Shown here in pieces: positions 1 through 5,950 of a stretch of DNA of 7,341 nt. Positions within the stretch are counted from its first letter, which is position 1; each line of letters starts with the position of its first letter. Source of the stretch: Azoarcus sp. (lineage in GTDB: Bacteria > Pseudomonadota > Gammaproteobacteria > Burkholderiales > Rhodocyclaceae); contig JAIRLA010000129.1 in NCBI GenBank assembly GCA_031259795.1, positions 1-7,341 of the forward strand, read 5' to 3'. The notes beneath the pieces were generated by a model. The model made no database searches and was not told the DNA's origin. It saw only the letters and a list, made by a program, of their open reading frames with translations. The translations under genes and the position numbers were made by a program.

Positions 1-129
1 GGGAGGACTGTCGCGGCGACGAGCGCCTTGCCGGTACTTCGCCCTTTTTTTATTCAGCGTCGCTTCGCTCCGTATGGTTGGAAGCCCTCTCCCGGCCTTC
101 GGCCACCCTCCCCCGCAAGCGGGGGAGGG
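1..129 (-). repeat. Composite GC-rich intergenic repeat, minus-oriented copy
   Basis: Read on the minus strand, this block has the same order of parts as 5447-5574. First comes a near-perfect palindrome (106-129, two 11-base arms around AA), then a GGCC-TTC-GGCC hairpin (94-104), then a GGGAGAGGG stretch, a CCAACCAT segment, an A-tract and a GCGCTCGTCGCC segment. Positions 85-129 are identical, in inverted orientation, to 5447-5491 (45 nt); the remainder is diverged but alignable. No convincing gene runs through it. It may continue beyond the left edge. Confidence 0.8.
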
Positions 130-193
130 AAGGTTCATCGCAACGACGGCGCTTTGCCGACATGACCCTCCCCCAATCACAGCCGCCTGCCGT

Positions 194-273
194 CCCCTCC
201 CCCGCTTGGCGGGCGAGAGGGTGCCCCGTCAGGGGCGGGAGAGGGCTTCGTTCCATGCGGAGCGCATCGACGC
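194..273 (+). repeat. Diverged plus-oriented copy of the composite repeat
   Basis: Starts with CCCCTCCCCCGCTTGGCGGG, followed by GAGAGGGTG, a perfect hairpin GCCCC-GTCA-GGGGC (223-236), GGGAGAGGGCTTC and a TTCCATGCGGAGCGCATCGA segment. This is the module order of 5447-5540 and 5166-5230. The hairpin bases differ from the GGCC-GAA-GGCC form of the other copies, but pairing is kept. It faces away from the copy at 1-129, so the two form a diverged inverted pair. Confidence 0.6.
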
Positions 274-308
274 TGATTTCTTTGCGGCGGGGAGTGGACG
301 GGCGTCCC
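274..308 (-). repeat. 35-bp repeat module, minus copy, paired with 433-467
   Basis: The reverse complement of this segment matches 433-467 at 31 of 35 positions by hand alignment. A related, more diverged version lies at 5661-5694. It abuts the end of the preceding module directly, so the mosaic seems to be built from separable units joined in different orientations. Confidence 0.65.
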
Positions 309-318
309 GTTGGGAGAA

Positions 319-382
319 CTCGTCATTGCGAAAGCCTCCCCCCCACCTCGTCATTGCGAGGAGCGCAGCGACGTGGCAATCC
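319..382 (+). repeat. CGTCATTGCG repeat: a fragment and a half element
   Basis: The decamer CGTCATTGCG occurs at 321-330 as a short fragment and again at 349-358. The second is followed by AGGAGCGCAGCGACGTGGCAATCC, making a half element (347-382) that matches 5285-5320 and 5580-5615 with few changes. From memory, intergenic repeats of this kind are common in beta- and deltaproteobacterial genomes. Confidence 0.75.
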
Positions 383-388
383 AGCGCG

Positions 389-467
389 TTCCATCCGGAG
401 CGAAGCGACGCTGGATAAAGGGGAGGAGGAGCGGGACGCCCATCCACTTTCCACCGCAAAGAAATCA
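389..467 (+). repeat. Terminal repeat module next to the recQ 3' end
   Basis: A TTCCATCCGG...CGCTGGATA hairpin-like segment is followed by GGGACGCCCATCCACTTTCC and ACCGCAAAGAAATCA. The same order, diverged, is seen at 5621-5694. The module ends about 40 bp from the recQ stop codon. No T-tract terminator was found between them; the structured repeats may serve as the 3' end of the recQ transcript, which is inference. Confidence 0.6.
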
Positions 468-508
468 GCCCGCCCCCGGCGGTGCACTGATTCTGGCGAG
501 CATTGCCC

Positions 509-2356
509 TCAGCCGCAATCCGCCACGATTCCGATGATCTCCTTGCCATACGCTTCGAGTTTGCGGTCGCCGATGCCGGAGATTTTGCGCAGGTCGTCGA
601 GGGTGGCGGGGCGGGTGATGGCGATGTCGCGCAGGGTGGCATCGTGGAAAATGACGTAGGCGGCCGTGTTGTGCGCTTGCGCGGTGGCGATGCGCCAGGC
701 GCGCAGGCGCTCGAACAGCGTGGTGGGGACGCCGCCGGGGATGTCTTGGCGGGATGCGCCGCGGCGGCTCTTGCCCTTGCGGGTCTTTTCGGGCGGCAGC
801 CGGAGCAGGAATCCGGTTTCGCCGCGCAGCAGGGGGCGGGCGGCTTCGGTGAGCGTCAGCGCGTTGTAGCGCTCGTGGTCGACATGGATGAATTCGCGCG
901 CGATGAGCTGGCGGAACACCATGCGCCAGTGCTTTTCGTCGAGATCGCCGCCAATGCCGAAGGTGGAGAGGCGTTCGTGCCCGCGCTCCTTGACCTTGTC
1001 GGTCATCTCGCCGCGCAGCACGGCGATCAGGTGGCCCGCGCCGTAGCGCTGGCCGCTGCGGTAGACGCAGGACAGCGCCTTGCGCGCCGCCTCGGCGGCG
1101 TCCCACGTCCGGGGCGGCGACAGGCAGTTGTCGCAGTTGCCGCAGGGGGCGGATTCTTCGCCGAAATAGGCGAGCAGGCGCTGGCGGCGGCAGGTGGTGG
1201 CTTCGGCCAGGCCGACGAGGGCATCGAGCCGGTTGCGGGCGAGGCGGCGGAAGGTTTCGTCGTCCTGTCCGCCGCCGCCGTCCTCGTTCGGGAAGTCGAT
1301 CATGCGGCGCTGGTTGACCACGTCCTGCGCCCCCCACGCCATCCATGCCTGCGCGGGCAGGCCGTCGCGCCCGGCGCGGCCCGTCTCCTGGTAGTAGCTT
1401 TCGATCGAGCGCGGCAGATCGAGATGGGCGACGAAACGCACGTCGGGCTTGTCGATCCCCATGCCGAAGGCGATCGTCGCCGCCATTACGAGGCCGTCTT
1501 CGCGCAGGAAGCGGTTCTGGTGCGCGTTGCGGGTTTCGGCGGGCAATCCGGCGTGATAGGGCAAGGCGGCGACGCCCTGCTCCTGCAACCACGCGGCGGT
1601 CTCTTCGACTCTGCGCCGGGAAAGGCAATAGACGATGCCGGCGGCGCGCGCGAATTGCGGGTGAATCTCGTTGCGGATGAAATGGAGCAACTGGCGGCGC
1701 GGATCGTCTTTTTCGACGATGGTGTAGCGGATGTTGGGGCGGTCGAAGCTGGAGATGAAGCAGCGCGCGCCCTCCAGATGCAGGCGCGCCGCGATCTCGT
1801 CGCGCGTCTGGCGGTCGGCGGTGGCGGTGAGGGCGATGCGCGGGATGGCCGGGTAGCGTTCGGACAGGATCGACAGTTGCAGGTATTCGGGGCGGAAGTC
1901 GTGCCCCCATTGCGAGACGCAGTGCGCCTCGTCGATGGCGAAGAGCGCGAGCCGCCCGGTATCGCGCAGATGGTCGAGCAGGTCGAGAAAGCGGGACGTC
2001 ATCAGGCGCTCGGGCGCGACGTAGAGGAGATCGAGACGGCCTTCGCGCAGCGCATGTTCGGTGGCGCGCACGGTGTCGAAATCGAGGCTGGAATTGAGAC
2101 ACCCCGCCGCCACGCCGCTTTCCTTGAGGGCGCTCACCTGGTCATGCATGAGCGCGATGAGCGGCGAGACCACGATGGCCGCGCCGGGCCGCATCAGCGC
2201 CGGAATCTGGTAGCACAGCGATTTGCCGCCGCCGGTGGGCATCAGTACGAGGGCGTCGCCGCCGCCGGCGACGTGTTCGATGATCGCTTGCTGCTCGCCG
2301 CGGAAGGCGTCGTAGCCGAAGACATGCGCCAGGATGTCGCGCGCGTCGCGGCTCAT
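509..2356 (-). CDS. recQ: ATP-dependent DNA helicase RecQ
   Basis: A 3'-5' superfamily 2 DNA helicase of 615 aa, close to the roughly 610 aa of E. coli RecQ. It acts in the cytoplasm in recombination, fork repair and the RecF pathway. Motif I is PTGGGKS at residues 40-46, motif II is DEAH at 142-145, the RecQ-specific aromatic-rich loop follows at 149-158, and motif VI is [10 protein letters not shown] at 323-332. The zinc-binding cysteines are C389, C405, C408 and C411, followed by the winged-helix RQC region. An HRDC domain fills the C-terminus (about 546-615, with [12 protein letters not shown]). All helicase and zinc residues are present, so the protein should be active. The ATG overlaps the rfaE2 stop in an ATGA and no strong ribosome site was seen before it, which suggests translational coupling. 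A long antisense frame over it is treated as a shadow. Confidence 0.97.
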   Translation of the reverse strand: MSRDARDILAHVFGYDAFRGEQQAIIEHVAGGGDALVLMPTGGGKSLCYQIPALMRPGAAIVVSPLIALMHDQVSALKESGVAAGCLNSSLDFDTVRATEHALREGRLDLLYVAPERLMTSRFLDLLDHLRDTGRLALFAIDEAHCVSQWGHDFRPEYLQLSILSERYPAIPRIALTATADRQTRDEIAARLHLEGARCFISSFDRPNIRYTIVEKDDPRRQLLHFIRNEIHPQFARAAGIVYCLSRRRVEETAAWLQEQGVAALPYHAGLPAETRNAHQNRFLREDGLVMAATIAFGMGIDKPDVRFVAHLDLPRSIESYYQETGRAGRDGLPAQAWMAWGAQDVVNQRRMIDFPNEDGGGGQDDETFRRLARNRLDALVGLAEATTCRRQRLLAYFGEESAPCGNCDNCLSPPRTWDAAEAARKALSCVYRSGQRYGAGHLIAVLRGEMTDKVKERGHERLSTFGIGGDLDEKHWRMVFRQLIAREFIHVDHERYNALTLTEAARPLLRGETGFLLRLPPEKTRKGKSRRGASRQDIPGGVPTTLFERLRAWRIATAQAHNTAAYVIFHDATLRDIAITRPATLDDLRKISGIGDRKLEAYGKEIIGIVADCG

Positions 2357-2856
2357 CTGCGTTTCGCGCCCGTGTTGCGGATGCGCTCGACGAGCGCGGA
2401 GGTGGAGCGGTCGACCTCGAACGGGATCGAGTGCACGCTGCCGCCCCAGGAGCGCACTTCGAGCGCGCCGATGATGGCGTCGATCGGCCAGTCGCCGCCC
2501 TTGGCCAGTATCTCGGGGTGGACATCGACGATGCAGGCGAGCGGCGTGTCCTCGTCGAACCAGGTGACGAGGTCGACGCTCTCCAGCGCCGCGATGAGCG
2601 CGATGCGGTCTTCGAGCGGGTTCAGGGGCCGATCCGCTCCCTTGCCCTGCCGCCGCACCGAATCATCGCTGTTGAGCGCCACCACCAACGCCGCGCCCAT
2701 GGCGCGCGCGCGGCAGAGATAGGTGACGTGGCCGCGATGGAGAATATCGAAACAGCCGTTGGTAAACACCCGCGGGCGGGGCAAGGCGGCGGCGCGCGCG
2801 GCGAGCGCGTGCGGCGGGCAGAATTTGGCTTCGAACGCCGGGCGTTTGAAAGGCAT
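2353..2856 (-). CDS. rfaE2: D-glycero-beta-D-manno-heptose 1-phosphate adenylyltransferase
   Basis: This is the stand-alone nucleotidyltransferase half of HldE. It transfers AMP from ATP to heptose 1-phosphate to give ADP-heptose for the lipopolysaccharide inner core. The protein is 167 aa from the chosen ATG, a normal size for a separate RfaE2. The cytidylyltransferase-fold signature [17 protein letters not shown] (residues 31-47) carries the HxGH motif (H40, H43), and the C-terminal [10 protein letters not shown] matches the conserved tail of the family. The HldE kinase domain is absent and must be encoded elsewhere. The frame stays open to a TTG at 2886, but the ATG at 2856 gives the conventional length; it has only a weak GGAA upstream. 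Its TGA overlaps the recQ start. Pairing with recQ is probably chance operon-sharing rather than a shared function. Confidence 0.93.
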   Translation of the reverse strand: MPFKRPAFEAKFCPPHALAARAAALPRPRVFTNGCFDILHRGHVTYLCRARAMGAALVVALNSDDSVRRQGKGADRPLNPLEDRIALIAALESVDLVTWFDEDTPLACIVDVHPEILAKGGDWPIDAIIGALEVRSWGGSVHSIPFEVDRSTSALVERIRNTGAKRR

Positions 2857-3221
2857 GTGGTTCCGCGCCCGCGGTACCGGGCGCAATCGTGTAGTGTGAT
2901 GAAAAGAAAAACACCTCCCGCGCCGGAGACCTTCCCGGAAAAGGAAAGCCCCGGCGGAGCCGGTCGGTGCGCGAATATCCGGTCAGTGCGTGGCGTGCAT
3001 TTTGACATATCCCCCCCGCCCCGTGGACACATGGCCGCAATCCCGTTTCAATAGTATGTCGGGCAATCACGCAAGACAGCCCCGACCCGCCGCATGTCCG
3101 CGCGCCACACTGCCGTTGCCGCGGCGCCATTTACGGTTGAATCATTCATTGCAGTTCCGTTACATTCGCCTTTTCGCCTTTTCTTTTCGCCCTTCTCCCC
3201 ATCCACGCCCCCTCGCCGTCC
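2857..3221. other. Divergent intergenic region between rfaE2 and mtnA
   Basis: The 365 bp between the two start codons should hold both promoters. I saw no convincing small gene, RNA gene or known riboswitch. A pyrimidine-rich, AT-richer stretch lies before mtnA (about 3130-3220). On the rfaE2 side a TACACG-like -10 can be read on the minus strand near 2890, but no well-spaced -35 goes with it. Confidence 0.6.
3137..3166 (+). promoter_or_regulatory. Candidate sigma-70 promoter for mtnA
   Basis: TTGAAT (3137-3142) and TACATT (3161-3166) each match the consensus hexamers at four of six bases and are separated by 18 bp. They sit in the most AT-rich part of the intergenic region. Transcription would begin near 3173, giving a leader of about 50 nt. 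This is a prediction by eye. Confidence 0.4.
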
Positions 3222-4301
3222 ATGTTCGTCCCGCCCACTCCCACCCTGCGCCGCGACGGCAACAGCCTCATCGTGCTCGACCAGACCGCGCTGCCCTGGC
3301 GCAGCGAGGAACGCCGCCTCGCCACGCTGGAAGAAACCGCCGAAGCCATCACGGCGATGCGGGTCCGCGGCGCGCCGCTCATCGGCGTCGTTGCCGCCCA
3401 CGGCGTCGCCCTCGCCCTGGCGGCGGAGACGCCCGACGATGCCGCGCTCGACCGCGCGCTCGCCGTGCTGCGGTCGACGCGGCCCACGGCGGTCAACCTC
3501 GCCTGGGCGCTGGCGCGCATGCGGACGCGCCTGCGCCCCCTCCCCCTCGCCGCGCGGCGCGAAGCGGCTTGGGCCGAAGCCGCGGCGATCCTCGACGAAG
3601 ACGCCGCGACGTGCGCGGCCATCGGCGCGCACGGCCTCGCCCTGCTCCGCGCCCTGCCCCGCCGCGCCGGGCGGACGCTGCGGGTGATGACCCACTGCAA
3701 CGCGGGCCGGCTGGCCACGGCGGGCGCGGGCACGGCGCTCGCGCCCATCTATGCCGCCCATGCCGCCGGAATCGCCATCGAGGTCTACGTCTCCGAGACC
3801 CGCCCGCGCAACCAGGGCCTGCTCACCGCCTGGGAACTCGCCGCCGCCGGGATCGACCACATCCTCATCGCCGACAGCGCCGCCGGATGGCTGCTCGCGC
3901 GCGGCGAAGCCGACGTGGTGATCGTCGGCGCGGATCGCATCGCCGCCAATGGCGACACCGTCAACAAAGTCGGCACCTACCTGAAGGCGCTCGCCGCGCG
4001 CGCCAGCGGGATCCCCTTCCACGTCGCCGCGCCGATATCGAGCTTCGATGCCGACGCCGCCAACGGTGAAGCAATCCCCATCGAAGAACGCGCCGCCGAA
4101 GAAGTGCTCGCCATCGCCGGACTGGACAGCGGCGGCCGCCCGCGACGGTTGCGGCTCGCTCCGGAAAACGCGCGCGCCGCCAATCCGGCCTTCGACATCA
4201 CCCCGGCGGCGCTCGTCTCCAGCTTCATCACCGAACACGGCGCCGTCACCGCCGCACGCCTGGGCGCACTGCCGCGCGGCGCCGCGACAGCGATTCATTA
4301 G
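3222..4301 (+). CDS. mtnA: S-methyl-5-thioribose-1-phosphate isomerase MtnA
   Basis: Converts the aldose 5-methylthioribose 1-phosphate to the ketose 5-methylthioribulose 1-phosphate in methylthioadenosine salvage; family members also accept the 5-deoxyribose analogue. The protein has 359 aa, typical of the family. RGAPLIG (49-55) is the conserved phosphate-binding region. The catalytic cysteine is C159 in THCNAG and the catalytic aspartate is D238 in GADRIAANGDTVNKVGTY, equivalent to C160 and D240 of the Bacillus subtilis enzyme. The SETRPRNQG-LLTAWEL stretch (191-206) is slightly shorter than in many relatives. The first ATG of the frame is used; the sequence before it is pyrimidine-rich with no Shine-Dalgarno. 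The aldolase gene follows 145 bp downstream on the same strand. MtnP, MtnK and the MtnBCD enzymes of the full Met salvage route are not in the window. The eIF2B-like paralogue family is the only alternative and is less likely given the intact motifs. Confidence 0.95.
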   Translation: MFVPPTPTLRRDGNSLIVLDQTALPWRSEERRLATLEETAEAITAMRVRGAPLIGVVAAHGVALALAAETPDDAALDRALAVLRSTRPTAVNLAWALARMRTRLRPLPLAARREAAWAEAAAILDEDAATCAAIGAHGLALLRALPRRAGRTLRVMTHCNAGRLATAGAGTALAPIYAAHAAGIAIEVYVSETRPRNQGLLTAWELAAAGIDHILIADSAAGWLLARGEADVVIVGADRIAANGDTVNKVGTYLKALAARASGIPFHVAAPISSFDADAANGEAIPIEERAAEEVLAIAGLDSGGRPRRLRLAPENARAANPAFDITPAALVSSFITEHGAVTAARLGALPRGAATAIH

Positions 4302-4446
4302 CGGCAGGCAGCCATGGCCTCTGTCACCCGGAAAAGGTTTGCCTTCTCCGCCCAAGTCATTACGATCAGGATCCCGGCCTCCGACCGGCTTTCAAACTTT
4401 CACCCCGCCCGGAAAGGCGGAGTTTCAAACCGGAGTCAGTCTTACG
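4302..4446 (+). promoter_or_regulatory. mtnA-aldolase gap with hairpin between direct repeats
   Basis: A small hairpin CCGCC-CGGAAA-GGCGG (4405-4420) is flanked by two copies of TTTCAAAC (4390-4397 and 4423-4430), 33 bp apart. AAACT and AGTTT could extend the stem with a one-sided bulge. No T-tract follows, so it is not a standard terminator. A weak promoter can be read as TTGCCT (4339-4344), 16 bp, TACGAT (4361-4366). The ribosome site for the aldolase, GGAG at 4432-4435, lies just after the second repeat. Confidence 0.4.
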
Positions 4447-5097
4447 ATGAATAACGATACCGCCGCGCTTGCCGCCGCGCTGATCGACACAGCCCGCGCC
4501 ACCGTGGAATGCCGCCTCAACGCCGGCACCTCGGGCAACGTCAGCGCGCGCATCGGCAACGGCTTTATCATCACCCCCAGCGGCCTGCCGCCGGCACAGT
4601 GCAAAACCAGCGACATGGTGACGATGGCGATGGACGGCCAGCACGCCGACGCGCTGGAGCCCTCGTCCGAGTGGCGCATCCACCGCGACATCTACGCCAA
4701 TTTCCCCGAAGCGGGCGCGATCATCCACACCCACTCGCCCTTCGCCACGGCGCTGGCCTGCCTGCGCACCGACATCCCGCCCTTCCATTACATGATCGCG
4801 CGCTTCGGCGGCGACAGCGTGCGTTGCGCGGTCTATGCCACCTTCGGCTCCGAAGAACTATCGAAAAACGCCCTCGCCGCGCTCGACGGGCGCAACGCCT
4901 GTCTGCTCGCCAACCACGGCATGCTCGTCTATGGCCGCGATCTCGACCATACCCTGGCGCAGGCCATCGAACTCGAAACGCTCTGCGAACAATACTGGCG
5001 CTCACGCCAGATCGGACCGCCAGCCCTGTTGACAGAAGCGGAAATGGCCAAGGCGCTCGAACGTTTCCACTGGTACGGACGGCCCCGGCGGAAATAG
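4447..5097 (+). CDS. ald2: Class II aldolase, probable 5-methylthioribulose-1-phosphate aldolase (Ald2-like)
   Basis: A zinc-dependent class II aldolase/adducin-fold protein of 216 aa, essentially the length of E. coli L-fuculose-1-phosphate aldolase. GTSGNVS (27-33) and TPSG (43-46) form the phosphate site. E75 in PSSEW is the catalytic acid and H94, H96 and H157 are the zinc ligands, matching FucA E73, H92, H94 and H155 with a constant offset of two. The family also contains FucA, ribulose-phosphate epimerases and MtnB dehydratase. Placement directly after mtnA favours the Ald2 role, cleaving 5-methylthioribulose-1-P or 5-deoxyribulose-1-P to DHAP and an aldehyde. MtnB is less likely because the sequence reads FucA-like (FHYMIARFGG, YATFG). 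The frame is open upstream, but the ATG at 4447 has a GGAG 11 nt before it and gives the normal N-terminus. Substrate is inferred from context; the fold is certain. Confidence 0.85.
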   Translation: MNNDTAALAAALIDTARATVECRLNAGTSGNVSARIGNGFIITPSGLPPAQCKTSDMVTMAMDGQHADALEPSSEWRIHRDIYANFPEAGAIIHTHSPFATALACLRTDIPPFHYMIARFGGDSVRCAVYATFGSEELSKNALAALDGRNACLLANHGMLVYGRDLDHTLAQAIELETLCEQYWRSRQIGPPALLTEAEMAKALERFHWYGRPRRK

Positions 5098-5134
5098 GGA
5101 TCAGGGATCAGAAACAAGAAAGTCCTCTTCCCGT

Positions 5135-5144
5135 CGTCATTGCG
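5135..5144 (+). repeat. Isolated CGTCATTGCG fragment
   Basis: A lone copy of the decamer found at 321, 349, 5287 and 5582 and, inverted, at 5395. The sequence after it (TAGAGTGCAGTG) is only loosely like the other copies. It marks the left edge of the second repeat mosaic, about 40 bp after the aldolase stop. Confidence 0.6.
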
Positions 5145-5165
5145 TAGAGTGCAGTGTGTACAGGC

Positions 5166-5272
5166 GGGCGAGAGGGCGCCCGAAGGCCGGGAGAGGGTTT
5201 CCAACCATCCGGCGCGCAGCGCCGCTGGATAAAAAAGGGGGCGAAGGCGCGGCAAAGCGCTCGTCGCCACGA
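5166..5272 (+). repeat. Composite repeat, plus copy 1, truncated at its left
   Basis: Positions 5181-5272 are 92 nt long and match 5475-5566 at 91 of 92 positions; the one difference is C for T in a hairpin loop. The leading CCCTCCCCC palindrome arm is missing and replaced by GCGGGCGAGAGGGCGCC. It contains ATCC-GGCGC-GCA-GCGCC-GCT-GGAT (5207-5230), able to fold as an interrupted hairpin, then an A-tract. Confidence 0.85.
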
Positions 5273-5279
5273 CAATCCT

Positions 5280-5411
5280 CCCCCCTCGTCATTGCGAGGA
5301 GCGCATCGACGCGGCAATCCATGCGGCGGTTCCACTTTCCGAAGCGCTCCGGCAACTTGCGAGGCCGTCTGGATTGCCACGGGCCTGCGGCCTGCGCAAT
5401 GACGAGGGGGG
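5280..5411. repeat. 132-bp MITE-like palindromic element
   Basis: The ends are perfect 17-bp inverted repeats: CCCCCCTCGTCATTGCG (5280-5296) and its complement (5395-5411). A second inner inverted pair, GGCAATCC (5313-5320) and GGATTGCC (5371-5378), surrounds a core of about 50 bp. There is no coding capacity for a transposase and no clear target duplication. Half elements lie at 347-382 and 5580-5615. It could be a small non-autonomous transposon or a REP-type palindrome; sequence alone does not decide. Confidence 0.65.
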
Positions 5412-5446
5412 CGGTTTTCGTAATGGCAAGTTCTTCCGATGAACTT

Positions 5447-5574
5447 CCCTCCCCCGCTTGCGGGGGAGGGTGGCCGAAGGCCGGGAGAGGGTTTCCAACC
5501 ATCCGGCGCGTAGCGCCGCTGGATAAAAAAGGGGGCGAAGGCGCGGCAAAGCGCTCGTCGCCACGATAGCCCTC
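5447..5574 (+). repeat. Composite repeat, plus copy 2, the most complete copy
   Basis: Contains the full set of parts: a near-perfect palindrome (5447-5470, arms CCCTCCCCCGC), the GGCC-GAA-GGCC hairpin (5472-5482), GGGAGAGGG, the ATCC...GGAT interrupted hairpin, an A-tract and the GCGCTCGTCGCC segment. It is nearly identical to 5181-5272 over 92 nt, and an inverted relative occupies 1-129. No gene is encoded. Confidence 0.85.
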
Positions 5575-5579
5575 CCCCC

Positions 5580-5694
5580 CTCGTCATTGCGAAGAGCGCA
5601 TCGACGCGGCAATCCAGTTGTTCCATCCGGCGCGCAGCGCCGCTGGATAGAAGAGGAAACGGGACATCCGTCCATCTCCACCGCAAGGAATCGA
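5580..5694 (+). repeat. Half CGTCATTGCG element plus terminal module
   Basis: Positions 5580-5615 repeat the left half of the 132-bp element with one change (GAAGAG for GAGGAG). They are followed by TTCCATCCGGCGCGCAGCGC and a GGGACATCCGTCCATCTCCA segment (5621-5694). The order is the same as at 347-467 beside recQ, so the two outer edges of the mosaics are in direct orientation. The repeat-like, GC-rich sequence stops here and the AT-richer promoter region begins. Confidence 0.7.
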
Positions 5695-5757
5695 GGGGAT
5701 TGGTTACAGGATGGAGACGGTGATCCGCCGCGTTGTCTGTCGGAGTGCTGCGTGGCG

Positions 5758-5802
5758 AACAATTCTGCTGCTTTCGCAACAATGAATCTGTTGCACAAAC
5801 AG
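5758..5802 (+). promoter_or_regulatory. Candidate activator-binding sites upstream of the sigma-54 promoter
   Basis: Three overlapping signals are visible. AACAAT occurs twice 20 bp apart (5758-5763 and 5778-5783). GCAACA-N7-TGTTGC is a perfect dyad at 5776-5794. CTGTT-GCACA-AACAG is another at 5788-5802. They would lie about 80-125 bp before the predicted transcription start, the usual place for enhancer-binding proteins of the NtrC family. The motif does not fit the NifA (TGT-N10-ACA) or NtrC consensus. The regulator is unknown. Confidence 0.5.
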
Positions 5803-5855
5803 CACCGTAATGCCATGAAAGCGGGAAGCCCATGTTTTTGAAGTGAATATTCGCT

Positions 5856-5872
5856 CTGGCACGCGGCTTGCT
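5856..5872 (+). promoter_or_regulatory. Sigma-54 (RpoN) -24/-12 promoter
   Basis: TGGCACGCGGCTTGCT (5857-5872) fits the consensus TGGCAC-N5-TTGCW. The invariant GG (5858-5859) and GC (5870-5871) are separated by exactly 10 bp. Transcription should start near 5883, giving a leader of about 68 nt before the radical SAM ATG. Such promoters need ATP-driven activation by an enhancer-binding protein. Confidence 0.88.
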
Positions 5873-5936
5873 GGAATATCGCCCTCAAACCGGGCCATCC
5901 GGCGTTTTTCCGGTTGTGGCTGTCGCCATTTTCCAT

Positions 5937-5944
5937 GAGAGGAG
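5937..5944 (+). promoter_or_regulatory. Strong ribosome binding site of the radical SAM gene
   Basis: GAGAGGAG lies 6 nt before the ATG at 5951, an optimal Shine-Dalgarno that fixes the start. It is clearly stronger than those before mtnA, rfaE2 or recQ. Confidence 0.85.
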
Positions 5945-5950
5945 TCGAAG

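Noticed and set aside
106..129. Rho-independent terminator for recQ
   Set aside because: The palindrome is very stable, but it lies about 380 bp past the recQ stop and is part of a dispersed repeat; on the minus strand no T-tract follows it.
503..2722. 739-codon open frame on the plus strand, antisense to recQ and rfaE2
   Set aside because: It covers two well-recognised genes on the other strand, is rich in Ala, Gly and Val as expected from complementary GC-rich codons, and shows no known motif.
3002..3007. Perfect TTGACA -35 hexamer
   Set aside because: Seventeen bases downstream the sequence is TGGACA within a GC-rich run, so there is no acceptable -10; the TTGAAT/TACATT pair closer to mtnA is better.
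3048..4355. 435-codon open frame on the minus strand over mtnA
   Set aside because: Shadow of mtnA; its Gly, Arg and Asp-rich sequence lacks any recognisable domain.
4447..5097. MtnB dehydratase or L-fuculose-1-phosphate aldolase as the primary name for the aldolase gene
   Set aside because: The sequence is FucA-like rather than MtnB-like, yet no fucose genes are present and mtnA is directly upstream, so the Ald2 role is preferred. Fuculose-phosphate aldolase remains the main alternative.
5181..5566. CRISPR array
   Set aside because: There are only two long near-identical repeats about 200 bp apart, with other repeats and no uniform spacers between them, and no cas gene is present.
5734..5855. 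NifA-type upstream site TGT-N10-ACA or an NtrC site
   Set aside because: Each TGT in this stretch was checked and none is followed by ACA after ten bases; the closest has seven. The GCACC at 5802-5806 has no matching GGTGC arm.
5108..5936. Several open frames of 80-240 codons through the right repeat block
   Set aside because: They consist of translated repeats (the same peptide strings recur in several frames), which is typical of GC-rich repeats rather than genes.
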